DNA of 19,510 nucleotides from JAGQTE01 sp964648005 (GCA_964648005.1 CAZYKR010000055.1:1-19510); one strand, 5' to 3'; positions 9,142-16,532 are shown, counted from the stretch's first letter. The notes: generated from the sequence alone by a model not told the origin. Translations and numbers: made by a program.

Positions 9142-10113
9142 GTGACCATCCACCGGCTGCACCAGACCGTGAGCAGCGCTACCGTCGACGTGGCGACGGG
9201 CGACTGGGGCGACGTGTCGAACCTGTTGCGTCACGTCATGGGCGATGAGCGCTTCACGCAGCGCTACCTGACGTGGCTCTACGACGAGTGCCCCGATGGC
9301 GACACGGTCGCCGTCGACATCGGTGACGAGCGACCCGACATCGTCGGTCACGGGGCGGCAGTGCCGGTGCTGTTGCGCAACGCCGAGCGGCGGGAGCGCT
9401 TCGTGCAGATCGTCAACATCGCCGTCGCCGAGCGAGGCCGTGGCAACAACGTCTTCGCCACGCAGGTGCTCGCGCATATCCCGTACGTGCTCGAGCAGGG
9501 CGCCATCGGTGGCTTCGGGGTGACCAACGAGGCGTCGACCGTGCCCGGCACCTCACTCGACGGGCTCGGCGCGTCGTTCCTCATGCAATTGCCGCTCAAG
9601 GTGTGCCCGCCGATGGGAACCGGCTTGGGCGTGGTCAGCTACGACTGCTCCTCGTCCTTCTTGGCGTCGCGCGCGTTCGCCCGGATCGCCGCGACCGTCG
9701 ACCACCAGCCGGCAGGCGACTGGCTGCGCTGTTGGACGACCGACGCGCTGCGCTGGCGGTTGAACCGCCCCGACACCCACTACGTGCTGCACGTCGCGGA
9801 CGAGGCGGTTGCCGTCTCCACCAAGTCGTTCGTGAAAGGCGTGCCCGTAGCCGTGATCGTGAAGCTGCTGCCGCGAGGGACGTCGTCGGGCCCGATCTCG
9901 GGTCGGTCGCTCGTCGCCGCCGCGTGTCGCTACCACAAGGCGCCGTCGGTCTTCTACGCCGGGTACAACGCCCAGGTGCAGCTGCGGGGCGTCTCGGTGC
10001 CGCGCGAGCGCGTGCCGGCGCCGCTCAACCTGCTGTTCTTGACGCTGTCGGACCTGGACCAACAGGCGTTCCGCTTCGACACGTTCGAGTTGCTGGACTT
10101 CGACGCCGTCTGA
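9142..10113 (+). CDS. GNAT-like acyltransferase paralog 1
   Basis: 323 residues starting at GTG, with a strong GAGGAGG 4 nt upstream. The part VNIAVAERGRGNNVFATQVL (about 91-110) resembles GNAT motif A, where RGRGN would hold the acyl-CoA pyrophosphate, and GGFGVTNEAS follows. The C-terminal part is a second region with LRWRLNRPDTHYVLH, STKSFVKGVPVAV, YHKAPSVFYAGYN, GVSVPRERVPAPLNLLF and a final ELLDFDAV. No membrane segment. Together with the preceding glycosyltransferase this suggests acylation of a surface sugar or lipid, which is an inference. The next gene is a clear paralog with the same order of motifs. Confidence 0.7.
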   Translation: MTIHRLHQTVSSATVDVATGDWGDVSNLLRHVMGDERFTQRYLTWLYDECPDGDTVAVDIGDERPDIVGHGAAVPVLLRNAERRERFVQIVNIAVAERGRGNNVFATQVLAHIPYVLEQGAIGGFGVTNEASTVPGTSLDGLGASFLMQLPLKVCPPMGTGLGVVSYDCSSSFLASRAFARIAATVDHQPAGDWLRCWTTDALRWRLNRPDTHYVLHVADEAVAVSTKSFVKGVPVAVIVKLLPRGTSSGPISGRSLVAAACRYHKAPSVFYAGYNAQVQLRGVSVPRERVPAPLNLLFLTLSDLDQQAFRFDTFELLDFDAV

Positions 10114-10150
10114 CGGTGCAGCATCTGATGCCGCGTCAGCAACGTAACGA

Positions 10151-10156
10151 TACGGT
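10151..10156 (+). promoter_or_regulatory. possible -10 box before second GNAT-like gene
   Basis: TACGGT in the 116-nt space between the two GNAT-like genes fits TANNNT. Transcription starting about 7 nt later would give a leader of roughly 66 nt before GTG 10230. No -35 is convincing, so this could be chance. Confidence 0.25.
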
Positions 10157-10229
10157 GACCCGGCGTGTCTGTTGGTCTGGCGGCGCGTGCGGCGACCGGC
10201 CCGGGTGATCCGGGAGGGGAGGGAACCAG

Positions 10230-11219
10230 GTGGTTGACGCATCGGACGGGCTCGTGAGCGCGGCGCAGGCCGGGTGGCGTCCCGCCGAGCCCATCTCGGC
10301 CGACGACCTCGAACGCACCTTGCGCCTGTTGCGCGAGGTGCTGCCATCGTCGGCGTGGGATGACGACACGTTCATCGACCACTGGTACAACCAGCATCCG
10401 AACGGTCCGGCGGTCCAGCAGAACCTCGACGACGACGACCGACGGCTCGTGCACGTGGCGGCCGTCCCGGCGGGGTTCCACAACGACAGCCGCCAGAAGG
10501 TGATCGGCCTCATCGTCAACGCCTCGGCATCGCCGAAAGTCACCAGGATGGGGAAGTACATCAAGCTCCTCGTCGCCACCCGGGAAGCTGTTGGCGCGCA
10601 CGGTGGGCTGGGGATCTTCGGGGTCTCGAACGATGCGGGGACTCCGGCGGCGCTCGCCGCACCGGGGCACACCTACGTCGAAGCGATGCCCGTCGTGGCG
10701 CGGCCGGCGAACCCCTTCGTTCGGGGCGTGCGCTCCGAGCGCGTCGACGCGACCTGGCTCGCCGGTGATGCCGCCGACCGTCTGATCGATGCCATCGACC
10801 AGACACCGCGAGACGAACGGTGGAGCCAGCGCTGGACGCCGGCGCTGCTGCGGTGGCGCCTGTCCAACCCGGGCGGCGCCTACTCGGTCCACTGGTGCCG
10901 CGACGTGATCGGGATCTCGACGCGGGTCAAGGTGAAGGCGGTCCCGGTCGCCGTCGTGCTCGGTCTGTTCCGGCGCAACTCCGCGGCGACCGACGTGGTC
11001 AGCGGTGCACCGGTCTTCGGTGCGGCGGCGCGGCACCACAAGGTCGTGGCCACGGTGTACGCCGGCACGAACAACCGCGTCGAGACCAAGGGCGTGTCGT
11101 TGCCGCGTCGGTACCTGCCGTCGCCGCTGAACATCCTGTTCGCCTCGGGCGAGGACGACTACGACCCGACGGCCTTCCGCCTCTCGTCCATCGAGTTCTT
11201 GGACTTCGACGCGTTCTGA
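10230..11219 (+). CDS. GNAT-like acyltransferase paralog 2
   Basis: 329 residues from GTG, preceded by GGGAGGGGAGGGAA. It is collinear with the previous gene: GGLGIFGVSNDAG answers GGFGVTNEAS, LLRWRLSNPGGAYSVH answers LRWRLNRP, STRVKVKAVPVAV answers STKSFVKGVPVAV, HHKVVATVYAGTN answers YHKAPSVFYAGYN, and both end in LDFDA plus V or F. The N-terminal part is more diverged; the RGRGN-like acyl-CoA loop of paralog 1 reads SPKVTRMG here, so its binding may differ. It is probably an ancient tandem duplicate with a changed substrate. It converges with the zinc-ribbon gene, only 6 nt separating the two stop codons, with no terminator hairpin in the gap. Confidence 0.7.
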   Translation: MVDASDGLVSAAQAGWRPAEPISADDLERTLRLLREVLPSSAWDDDTFIDHWYNQHPNGPAVQQNLDDDDRRLVHVAAVPAGFHNDSRQKVIGLIVNASASPKVTRMGKYIKLLVATREAVGAHGGLGIFGVSNDAGTPAALAAPGHTYVEAMPVVARPANPFVRGVRSERVDATWLAGDAADRLIDAIDQTPRDERWSQRWTPALLRWRLSNPGGAYSVHWCRDVIGISTRVKVKAVPVAVVLGLFRRNSAATDVVSGAPVFGAAARHHKVVATVYAGTNNRVETKGVSLPRRYLPSPLNILFASGEDDYDPTAFRLSSIEFLDFDAF

Positions 11220-11225
11220 CCCGGG

Positions 11226-11552
11226 CTACTCGTTCCAGCCGACGCGACACCAGGTGTGCTGGTGACACGTGGGGCAGCGCATCCAGTGGGAGTAGCGGCG
11301 GCCGGGGAGCCACACCGAGATGCTCACCAGACGGATGCCGAGGTCGACGAGGCTCGCCCGCGTGCGCCCGTCGCACGAGCTGCACTCGACGATGACCGTG
11401 CCCGTCTGGCGGGGACCGGTCGAGTAGAGGGCGTCACGGCCCTCCTTGGCGTTGCCGGGGCGGAGCTGGTCGCGGGCGGCGTCGACCGGCGCCGAGAACA
11501 AGGCGTGCCGTCCCGAGGGGTCGACGCGGCGGCGTGCAGGTTCGTCGGTCAC
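11226..11552 (-). CDS. small zinc-ribbon protein coupled to ParA
   Basis: 108 residues from a GTG at 11550-11552 that overlaps the parA stop by 4 nt (GTGA), so translation is coupled. Two Cys pairs, ECSSC (Cys57, Cys60) and RCPTC (Cys93, Cys96) with a further Cys102, form a zinc-ribbon pattern; between them lies a beta-rich stretch LVDLGIRLVSISVWLPG. The N-terminus is polar and probably disordered. No enzyme motif is seen. Its constant companion is likely the ParA ATPase, for which it could be an adaptor or DNA-binding partner; that is an inference. A longer in-frame reading upstream to 11864 only overlaps parA in another frame and was not used. Confidence 0.75.
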   Translation of the reverse strand: MTDEPARRRVDPSGRHALFSAPVDAARDQLRPGNAKEGRDALYSTGPRQTGTVIVECSSCDGRTRASLVDLGIRLVSISVWLPGRRYSHWMRCPTCHQHTWCRVGWNE

Positions 11553-12304
11553 ACCCGCTCCAGCACCCGGTCGGCCAGGGCGCGGTAGGCGTCGGCCACC
11601 TTCGACGTCGGCGCGTGTTCGAGGATCGTGCACCCGGTGGCGGGCGCCTCGGCCACCTTGACGGACTTGGGGACCGGCGGCTCGAGCACGTCGAGGCCGT
11701 AGCGGTCGGGCACCGAGGCCACGACGTCGCGGGCCAGGTTGGTGCGCCGATCGAACATCGTGGCCACCGCACCCAGTACCCGCAGGTCCGGGTTGGTGTA
11801 CGAACGGACCTCGTCGACGGTCTCGAGCAGCTGGCCGACGCCGCGGTGGCTGAGCGTCTCGCACTGCAGGGGGACGAGCACGAAGTCGGCGGCGGTCAGG
11901 CCGTTGATGGTCAAGATGCTCAGCGACGGCGGACAGTCGATCAGGACGAGGTCGTAGTCATCGCGCACGTCCGCCAAGGCACGCCGCAACGTGAACTCTC
12001 GACCGGTCTTGGACAGCAGCACCACCTCTGCACCGGCGAGGTCGATCGTCGCCGGCAGCAGATGCAGGTCCCCGTGCTTGACCAGCACGTCGCGGGCGTG
12101 GGCCCTGCCGATCATCACGTCGTGCAGCGACAGCTCGAGGGCATCGGGATCGACGCCGTTGGCGTAGGTGAGGCACGCCTGCGGATCGAGATCGACCAGC
12201 AACACCCGCAGGCCACGGGCGGCGACGGCGGCACCGATCGTGTGCACCGTCGTGGTCTTCGCGACGCCGCCCTTCTGGTTGGCGACAGCGACGACACGAC
12301 CCAT
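11549..12304 (-). CDS. ParA/MinD-family ATPase (orphan ParA)
   Basis: 251 residues. The deviant Walker A NQKGGVAKTT (signature Lys11, P-loop Lys16) is at 9-18, VDLDPQA at 37-43 (Asp40 as switch I), and the Walker B-like DLVLIDCPPSLS with Asp123. PLQCETLSHRGVGQLLETV and the end DAYRALADRVLERV are typical of Soj/ParA. Such ATPases form ATP-dependent dimers on DNA and position chromosomes, plasmids or protein complexes. No parB or parS-like sequence lies next to it, so it is not the standard parAB segregation pair; it could position another cargo. ATG 12302-12304 follows a TACACT box by 6 nt. It is the first gene of a two-gene unit. Confidence 0.93.
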   Translation of the reverse strand: MGRVVAVANQKGGVAKTTTVHTIGAAVAARGLRVLLVDLDPQACLTYANGVDPDALELSLHDVMIGRAHARDVLVKHGDLHLLPATIDLAGAEVVLLSKTGREFTLRRALADVRDDYDLVLIDCPPSLSILTINGLTAADFVLVPLQCETLSHRGVGQLLETVDEVRSYTNPDLRVLGAVATMFDRRTNLARDVVASVPDRYGLDVLEPPVPKSVKVAEAPATGCTILEHAPTSKVADAYRALADRVLERV

Positions 12305-12310
12305 GGGGCG

Positions 12311-12316
12311 AGTGTA
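12311..12316 (-). promoter_or_regulatory. parA -10 box, leaderless type
   Basis: The minus strand reads TACACT, then 6 nt, then the parA ATG at 12304. Hexamer and spacing equal those of the M20 gene at 4843-4848. Confidence 0.5.
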
Positions 12317-12407
12317 CGGGAGGCGCCGCGGTGGCCGACAGGCCACCGGGTGTGACCTTCGGCCGGTGTCGCGCCGGTGCAGCCGGTCGCCGGTGGTCGG
12401 GCATGTC

Positions 12408-12438
12408 TTGGCGAGAGGTCCCGACGATCGCCTACCGT
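12408..12438 (+). promoter_or_regulatory. malic enzyme promoter, leaderless type
   Basis: TTGGCG at 12408-12413 is a possible -35; TACCGT at 12433-12438 is the -10, 19 nt further. Seven nt then lead to the ATG at 12446, so the mRNA probably starts at the start codon. The -35 match is modest. Confidence 0.45.
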
Positions 12439-12445
12439 CCTCCGA

Positions 12446-13873
12446 ATGGCGCCGACGCCCCACGACACTCCCACCGCAGCCTTCTCGATGCGCATCCTTG
12501 CCCGACTGGACAACCGTCCAGGTCAGCTGGGTCGCCTGGCCATGGCGATCGGCGAGGTAGGCGGCAACATCGTCGCCCTCGAGGGGTTCGAGGCGAAGCA
12601 GAGCTACCTCGACGAGGAGATCGTCGTGAACTGCTCGTCGGAGGAGCATCAGCTGGTGGTTCTCGACGCCATCCGCGGGCTCGACGGCATCGAGGTGCTC
12701 TCGCACGAGGACCGCACCTTCTCGATGCACAAGCACGGCAAGATCGAGGTCCGGTCCCTGGCGCCGGCGCGCGACCGTGACGACCTGTCCATGGCGTACA
12801 CGCCCGGCGTCGCCCGCATCTGCAAGGCGATCGCGTCTGACCCCGAACGGGTGCACGACCTGACGATCAAGCGCAACACCGTCGCCATCGTCACCGACGG
12901 CACCGCGGTGCTCGGTCTGGGCAACATCGGTCCCGAGGCGGCCCTGCCCGTGATGGAGGGCAAGGCGCTGCTGTTCAAGGAGTTCGCCGGGGTCGACGCC
13001 TTCCCGGTGTGCTTGGACGTGCACTCCGCCGAGGAGACCATCGAGACCGTCAAGCGCCTGGCGCCCGTGTTCGGCGGCATCAACCTCGAAGACATCGCCG
13101 CGCCGCAGTGCTTCGAGATCGAGGAGGCCCTCGAGGCCGCGCTCGACATCCCCGTCTTCCACGACGACCAGCACGGCACGGCCGTGGTTGTGTTGGCGGC
13201 GCTGACCAACGCCCTGAAGCTGGTCGACAAGAAGATGTCGGACCTCAACGTCGTCATCGCCGGGGTCGGCGCCGCCGGTGTGGCGATCTCGAAGATCCTG
13301 CTCGAGGCAGGCGTGCCCCACGTCGTCGGCGTCGACCGCAAGGGCGCCATCTGGGAGGGCCGTGAGGACCTCAACCCCGCCAAGCAGTGGTTCGCCGAGA
13401 ACACCAACCCCAACCGGTTGACGGGCACCCTGTCGGAGGTCATGCCTGGTGCCGACGTGTTCGTGGGCGTCTCGGGTCCAGGGCTCATCACCCGCGAGGA
13501 CCTCGAGACGATGGGCGTCGACCCCATCGTGTTCGCGCTGGCCAACCCCGATCCGGAGATCCGTCCGGAACAGGCCAAGGGCGTGGCATCCGTCATCGCC
13601 ACGGGCCGATCGGACTTCCCCAACCAGATCAACAACGCCCTGTGCTTCCCCGGCATCTTCCGCGGTGCGCTCGACGTGTCGGCCACCTCGATCACCGAGG
13701 GCATGAAGCTCGCCGCCGCCGACGCCATCGCGTCGGTCGTCGATGACGACGAGCTGTCGGCCGACTACATCGTGCCGTCGATCTTCGACGACCGCATCGT
13801 CGAGCGCGTCGCTGCGGCGGTTTCTGCCGCGGCGATCCGCGACGGCGTGTCGCGCAACCCGCAGCACGTCTGA
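12446..13873 (+). CDS. NAD-type malic enzyme with N-terminal ACT domain
   Basis: 475 residues. The first ~100 residues form an ACT domain (RILARLDNRPGQLGRLAMAIGEVGGNI), normally an amino-acid sensor. The malic enzyme part follows: YTPGVARICKAI (Tyr119), EGKALLFKEFAGVDAFP (Lys178 likely catalytic), GGINLEDI (Glu215, Asp216) and FHDDQHGTA (Asp240, Asp241) for the divalent metal, the nucleotide loop GVGAAGVAI (273-281) with VGVDRKG after it, and FPNQINNALCFPG. The acid in VGVDRKG favours NAD over NADP. The enzyme oxidatively decarboxylates malate to pyruvate at the TCA/gluconeogenesis junction. ATG 12446 is set by the TACCGT box. It is divergent from parA and converges with the RDD gene. Confidence 0.95.
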   Translation: MAPTPHDTPTAAFSMRILARLDNRPGQLGRLAMAIGEVGGNIVALEGFEAKQSYLDEEIVVNCSSEEHQLVVLDAIRGLDGIEVLSHEDRTFSMHKHGKIEVRSLAPARDRDDLSMAYTPGVARICKAIASDPERVHDLTIKRNTVAIVTDGTAVLGLGNIGPEAALPVMEGKALLFKEFAGVDAFPVCLDVHSAEETIETVKRLAPVFGGINLEDIAAPQCFEIEEALEAALDIPVFHDDQHGTAVVVLAALTNALKLVDKKMSDLNVVIAGVGAAGVAISKILLEAGVPHVVGVDRKGAIWEGREDLNPAKQWFAENTNPNRLTGTLSEVMPGADVFVGVSGPGLITREDLETMGVDPIVFALANPDPEIRPEQAKGVASVIATGRSDFPNQINNALCFPGIFRGALDVSATSITEGMKLAAADAIASVVDDDELSADYIVPSIFDDRIVERVAAAVSAAAIRDGVSRNPQHV

Positions 13874-13901
13874 TCCCTGCGGGTTCGGCTCGACCTGTCG
13901 G

Positions 13902-13919
13902 CGCCGATCGGTATCGGCG
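13902..13919. terminator. hairpin between converging malic enzyme and RDD genes
   Basis: CGCCGAT at 13902-13908 pairs with ATCGGCG at 13913-13919 around a CGGT loop. An alternative longer-range pairing exists between gcgccgatc (13901-13909) and gatcggcgc (13927-13935). Both lie in or next to the 46-nt convergent space. No T-run, so its strength as a terminator is doubtful. Confidence 0.4.
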
Positions 13920-14465
13920 TCAGCCGGATCGGCGCGTCGGGCGCCGGTGCGTGTCGGGCACCAGCGGCTCGAGCGAGCGCAGGTCGACGAGGGTGCGCGG
14001 CCGGGCCGGCCAGGCGTAGACGACGAACGTGCCCGCCAGGTAGTCCTGGAGCGCACGCCGGTCGCGCGTCACGAGCACGATCAGGAAGCCGATGCCGAGC
14101 ACTGCCGACAGGCTGTAGGTGAACGCCCGGATGAGCGATCGTGCCAAGTGTGGGTTGGACCCGTCGGGCCGCACGACTCGAAGACCGAACAGCAGCTTGC
14201 CGATGGTCTGACCGAACAGCGTGAAGCCGAGGGCGCAGTACACCATGAAGGCGAGGAACCCGACCGCCAGATAGCCGGTGTGATCGAGGCTGTTCAGGTC
14301 GACCGTGGTGAAGACGATCCCGAGGGAGTCGAAGACCACGGTGGCTCCCGCCATGCCGATCGAAATGACGAGCAGGTCGACCGTGAACGCCATCGCCCGG
14401 CTGACGAAGCCGGCGGGCTGCGCCAGACCGCCTTCGGTCTCGGGTGAGCGCTCGGTGGTGCTCAC
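13920..14465 (-). CDS. RDD-family membrane protein
   Basis: 181 residues with the RDD-domain marks: PAGFVSRAMAFTVD (Arg23, Asp30) at the start of the first membrane helix, FGQTIGKLLFGLRVV (about 84-98), and DRRALQDYLAGT (Asp141) after the last helix. Three to four hydrophobic segments (about 26-50, 63-84, 117-133) make it an inner-membrane protein. RDD proteins are small transport or ion-related membrane proteins, mostly of unknown substrate. The GTG start overlaps the stop of the upstream repeat-protein gene by 4 nt (GTGA), with GGCGGGGA as ribosome site, so the two are co-translated. The Arg-rich tail is likely cytoplasmic. Confidence 0.9.
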   Translation of the reverse strand: MSTTERSPETEGGLAQPAGFVSRAMAFTVDLLVISIGMAGATVVFDSLGIVFTTVDLNSLDHTGYLAVGFLAFMVYCALGFTLFGQTIGKLLFGLRVVRPDGSNPHLARSLIRAFTYSLSAVLGIGFLIVLVTRDRRALQDYLAGTFVVYAWPARPRTLVDLRSLEPLVPDTHRRPTRRSG

Positions 14466-15538
14466 GATGTCCCCGCCGTCGTGGTGCCCTGCGGCTCGTG
14501 GGCAGCCGAGCTGGCGCCGTTCGTGCCGTCAGCGGCCGGCGGCGCGCCGGCGTTGAGCTCCGGCACGGCTGACGACGCCAGTTCGGGCCGCTGCTTGCGG
14601 AACAGCAACTTGCGGGCGATGCGCTCGGCGCGCTCGTCGCCGGTGACGGCCCGGGCGCGGACGCTCTCGACCATGTCGCCGGCGATGCTGGTCGACTGCC
14701 CCATGACCAGCTCGCGGATCGGTTCCGGGTTCTCGCCGAGCTGATCGACGACCGTCGGAAGCAGCTCGGCGAGCAGGGGCTCGACGATCGTGTTCACGAC
14801 GCCGAGCAGCGGAGCCGGGTCGTCGGCGAGTCGGTCCATGACGGTCGGCAGCAGCGACGGCAGCAGCGAGTCGACCACACCGCCGATGGCCGTCGGGTCG
14901 TCGCTGAGCTTGCCCATGATCTCTGGAAGCAGCTGGGGCAGCAGGGCATCGACGACGCCGCCGATGGCCGACGGGTCCTCGCTCAGCATGGCCATGACAT
15001 CCGGCAAGGCCGTCTCCAGGATGCCCGGCAGCGCGCGCTCGACGATCACCGGCAGCATCGGTTCGATGACGTCACCGACCGTCGCCGGGATGCCCTGGCT
15101 CGCCGCCACCTCGTCGACGGCGGCTCGTCCGAAGGCGCGCACCTCGACGCGGCCGGCCTCGGTCTCGGCCGCACCGCGTTCTGCCCACCGGGCGACGGTC
15201 GCCTCGACTCGGGCGGTCACCGGCCGGGCCGGCGGCGCCTGCGCCACCCAGCCGGCCATGGCGCGTACGGGCGCTGTCGTGCGCCACGCCAGCGCCGTGG
15301 CGTCTCGGGCCAGGTCGGCGGCCTCGAACGCTGCCCCCACCAGCGCCGTGCCCAGCTCGGCGCTCGCCGACGGGACGGTCTCCTCGGGCGCGACCGGCAG
15401 TGCAGGGGCCGCATGGGGATCACCCGTCGCGAGCGTGGCGCCGGGCGCGGGCTGCTCGCCGGCGGCACGCCGGGCGACGGTGCGAGCGAGGCTCGCGAGC
15501 TCTGCTGCGGCTCCCACGCTCAAGCGACCGACGGCCAT
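14462..15538 (-). CDS. protein with four tandem leucine/DP-rich repeats, unknown function
   Basis: 358 residues from ATG 15538, which has AGAGGAG 7 nt upstream; the much longer reading frame to 16237 is antisense to another gene and was rejected. An Ala-rich helical N-terminus (1-165) with a Pro/Ala linker (about 29-60) leads into four repeats from residue 178 to 282, each starting LP-x-[VI]-[MV] and carrying a DP or NP about ten residues on. A charged segment (DERAERIARKLLFRKQRPEL, 301-320) and a disordered Gly/Ala/Ser tail follow. No signal peptide, clear membrane helix or enzyme motif. It is joined by a GTGA overlap to the RDD membrane protein, which suggests a shared task at the membrane. 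I do not recognise the family. Confidence 0.75.
   Translation of the reverse strand: MAVGRLSVGAAAELASLARTVARRAAGEQPAPGATLATGDPHAAPALPVAPEETVPSASAELGTALVGAAFEAADLARDATALAWRTTAPVRAMAGWVAQAPPARPVTARVEATVARWAERGAAETEAGRVEVRAFGRAAVDEVAASQGIPATVGDVIEPMLPVIVERALPGILETALPDVMAMLSEDPSAIGGVVDALLPQLLPEIMGKLSDDPTAIGGVVDSLLPSLLPTVMDRLADDPAPLLGVVNTIVEPLLAELLPTVVDQLGENPEPIRELVMGQSTSIAGDMVESVRARAVTGDERAERIARKLLFRKQRPELASSAVPELNAGAPPAADGTNGASSAAHEPQGTTTAGTS
14693..15007 (-). repeat. four tandem protein-coding repeats (~26-30 codons each)
   Basis: Units at residues 178-203, 204-229, 230-259 and 260-282 of the gene above. Units 1 and 2 are the closest: LSEDPSAIGGVVDALLPQL against LSDDPTAIGGVVDSLLPSL. Unit 3 carries a 4-residue insertion and unit 4 is truncated and diverged. 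The stretch LPVIVERALPGILETA just before may be a half-decayed fifth unit. The pattern suggests a stack of amphipathic helix pairs. Confidence 0.8.
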
Positions 15539-15573
15539 CGTGACGCTCCTCTGCTCGACGCTGACGAGTCGTG

Positions 15574-15579
15574 ACACTA
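15574..15579 (-). promoter_or_regulatory. -10 box for the repeat-protein/RDD operon
   Basis: The minus strand reads TAGTGT 35 nt before the ATG at 15538. A start about 7 nt downstream would leave a leader of about 28 nt holding the AGAGGAG ribosome site (15546-15552). This operon therefore looks leadered, unlike its neighbours. Confidence 0.4.
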
Positions 15580-15677
15580 CCTCTGTACGAATCCCGTCCG
15601 TCCCGAGCGCCGGCGTTCCCGGTGCGCGCGTCCCACACCGTCGACCTGCGTGCGGCGCAACGTCGACGCTCCGCTGC

Positions 15678-15683
15678 CAAGAT
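15678..15683 (+). promoter_or_regulatory. possible -10 box of the unknown/SPFH unit
   Basis: CAAGAT, then 6 nt, then the GTG at 15690. It deviates from TANNNT at the first base but has the same leaderless spacing as the other genes here. No -35 or Shine-Dalgarno sequence is seen. Confidence 0.35.
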
Positions 15684-15689
15684 GAGCGC

Positions 15690-16481
15690 GTGCCCGATGC
15701 CCGTGACAGCTCGCCGCCGCCCGCCGTGCCGGCGGTGTCGGCCGAGGAGTTGGTCGAGCTGGCGCCGTACCTGGAGCTGGCTCGCGAGATCCGCCACGAC
15801 GTCGCCCGGGTCGCCGCCGACGACTCGGCCAGCGCCGAAGCCCTCGTGGCGGCCGTCGAGCGCATCCCCAACGCCGAGCGCGACCGGGTGGTGCGGTCGG
15901 TCTTCGATCGCCTGCCCGCCGACCAGCAATGGGTCGTGCTGGAGCGGGCCTTCGGCGATGACGAACTGCGGTTGCACCTCGAGCGCGAGCACGCCGCGCG
16001 CCTGGCGTTGGCCCGTCGGTTGGCCGACCTCGGTGGCGTGGTCGAGCAGGCGCGGGCCGAGCGCTGCCTCGACCTGCGGGCCCTGGCCGTGGGCACGCCG
16101 GTCTCGGTCGGGTTGTTCTCCCGGTCCGACGTGGCCGACGCCGTGGCGCGTGGGCACACGGCGTCGACGTGTGCGCGCCAGCTCGACCTGCGGTGCGAGG
16201 GCGACGGATGGTTCCGGGTGCTCGAGGACGTCTTCAATCCCGGCGGCGCCGGCTACTTCGTCACGGCCGACTACGACGAGCGCGCCTTTGCTGCCGAGCA
16301 CCTGGCGTCGCACGCCAAGGTGCGCCTCGGCGCTGCCGACGGCGACGATCTCGACCACTTCGAGCCGTACATCTTCCCCGGCGCACGGCTCGACGTCGCG
16401 ACGAAAGAAACCGTAAGCATCGGACGCCTGCATACGGGCTTCGTTACGGTGGCCGGCATCGACGTCTTCGCGGCTCCCTAG
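15690..16481 (+). CDS. conserved actinobacterial protein of unknown function upstream of SPFH gene
   Basis: 263 residues from GTG. The N-terminal half is helical and charged (SAEELVELAPYLELAREIRHDVARV, VERIPNAERDRVVRSVFDRLPADQQWVVLERAFGDDELRLHLEREH), with the look of a coiled-coil or helical bundle. From about residue 125 a beta-rich domain follows: LAVGTPVSVGLFSRSDVADAV, GDGWFRVLEDVFNPGGAGYFVTADYDE, FEPYIFPGARLDV and a last GRLHTGFVTVAGIDVFA. No signal peptide, membrane helix, Cys pair or known catalytic motif. I know the pattern from other actinobacteria but not a function. The frame is open far upstream, but that part is antisense to the repeat-protein gene. The SPFH gene starts 51 nt later on the same strand, so the two are probably one operon. 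Confidence 0.7.
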   Translation: MPDARDSSPPPAVPAVSAEELVELAPYLELAREIRHDVARVAADDSASAEALVAAVERIPNAERDRVVRSVFDRLPADQQWVVLERAFGDDELRLHLEREHAARLALARRLADLGGVVEQARAERCLDLRALAVGTPVSVGLFSRSDVADAVARGHTASTCARQLDLRCEGDGWFRVLEDVFNPGGAGYFVTADYDERAFAAEHLASHAKVRLGAADGDDLDHFEPYIFPGARLDVATKETVSIGRLHTGFVTVAGIDVFAAP

Positions 16482-16497
16482 ACCGCGCGTCGACGCC

Positions 16498-16516
16498 GAG
16501 CACCCACACGGTGCTC
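16498..16516 (+). promoter_or_regulatory. hairpin just upstream of the SPFH ribosome site
   Basis: GAGCACC at 16498-16504 pairs perfectly with GGTGCTC at 16510-16516, with loop CACAC. The AAAGGGG ribosome site begins only 5 nt after it. It could adjust translation, stabilise a processed mRNA end or weakly attenuate; no T-run follows. Confidence 0.4.
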
Positions 16517-16532
16517 ACAGAAAGGGGTTCAG

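Noticed and set aside
7774..9477. A 567-codon minus-strand frame across the glycosyltransferase and first GNAT-like gene
   Set aside because: Composition is Arg/His/Asp/Gln-rich without hydrophobic core patterns, and it is antisense to clear membrane-protein sequence.
10165..10257. A 30-codon frame after a TACGGT box, overlapping the start of the second GNAT-like gene
   Set aside because: Spacing to the box is 8 nt, the text is Gly/Arg-rich and low in information, and the real gene has its own ribosome site.
14790..15689. Upstream extension of the 263-residue protein
   Set aside because: It is Ser/Ala/Thr-rich antisense of the repeat-protein gene and crosses the shared promoter region.
15539..16237. 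N-terminal extension of the repeat protein by 233 codons
   Set aside because: The extension is Ser/Arg-rich antisense of the 263-residue gene; ATG 15538 has a good AGAGGAG site.
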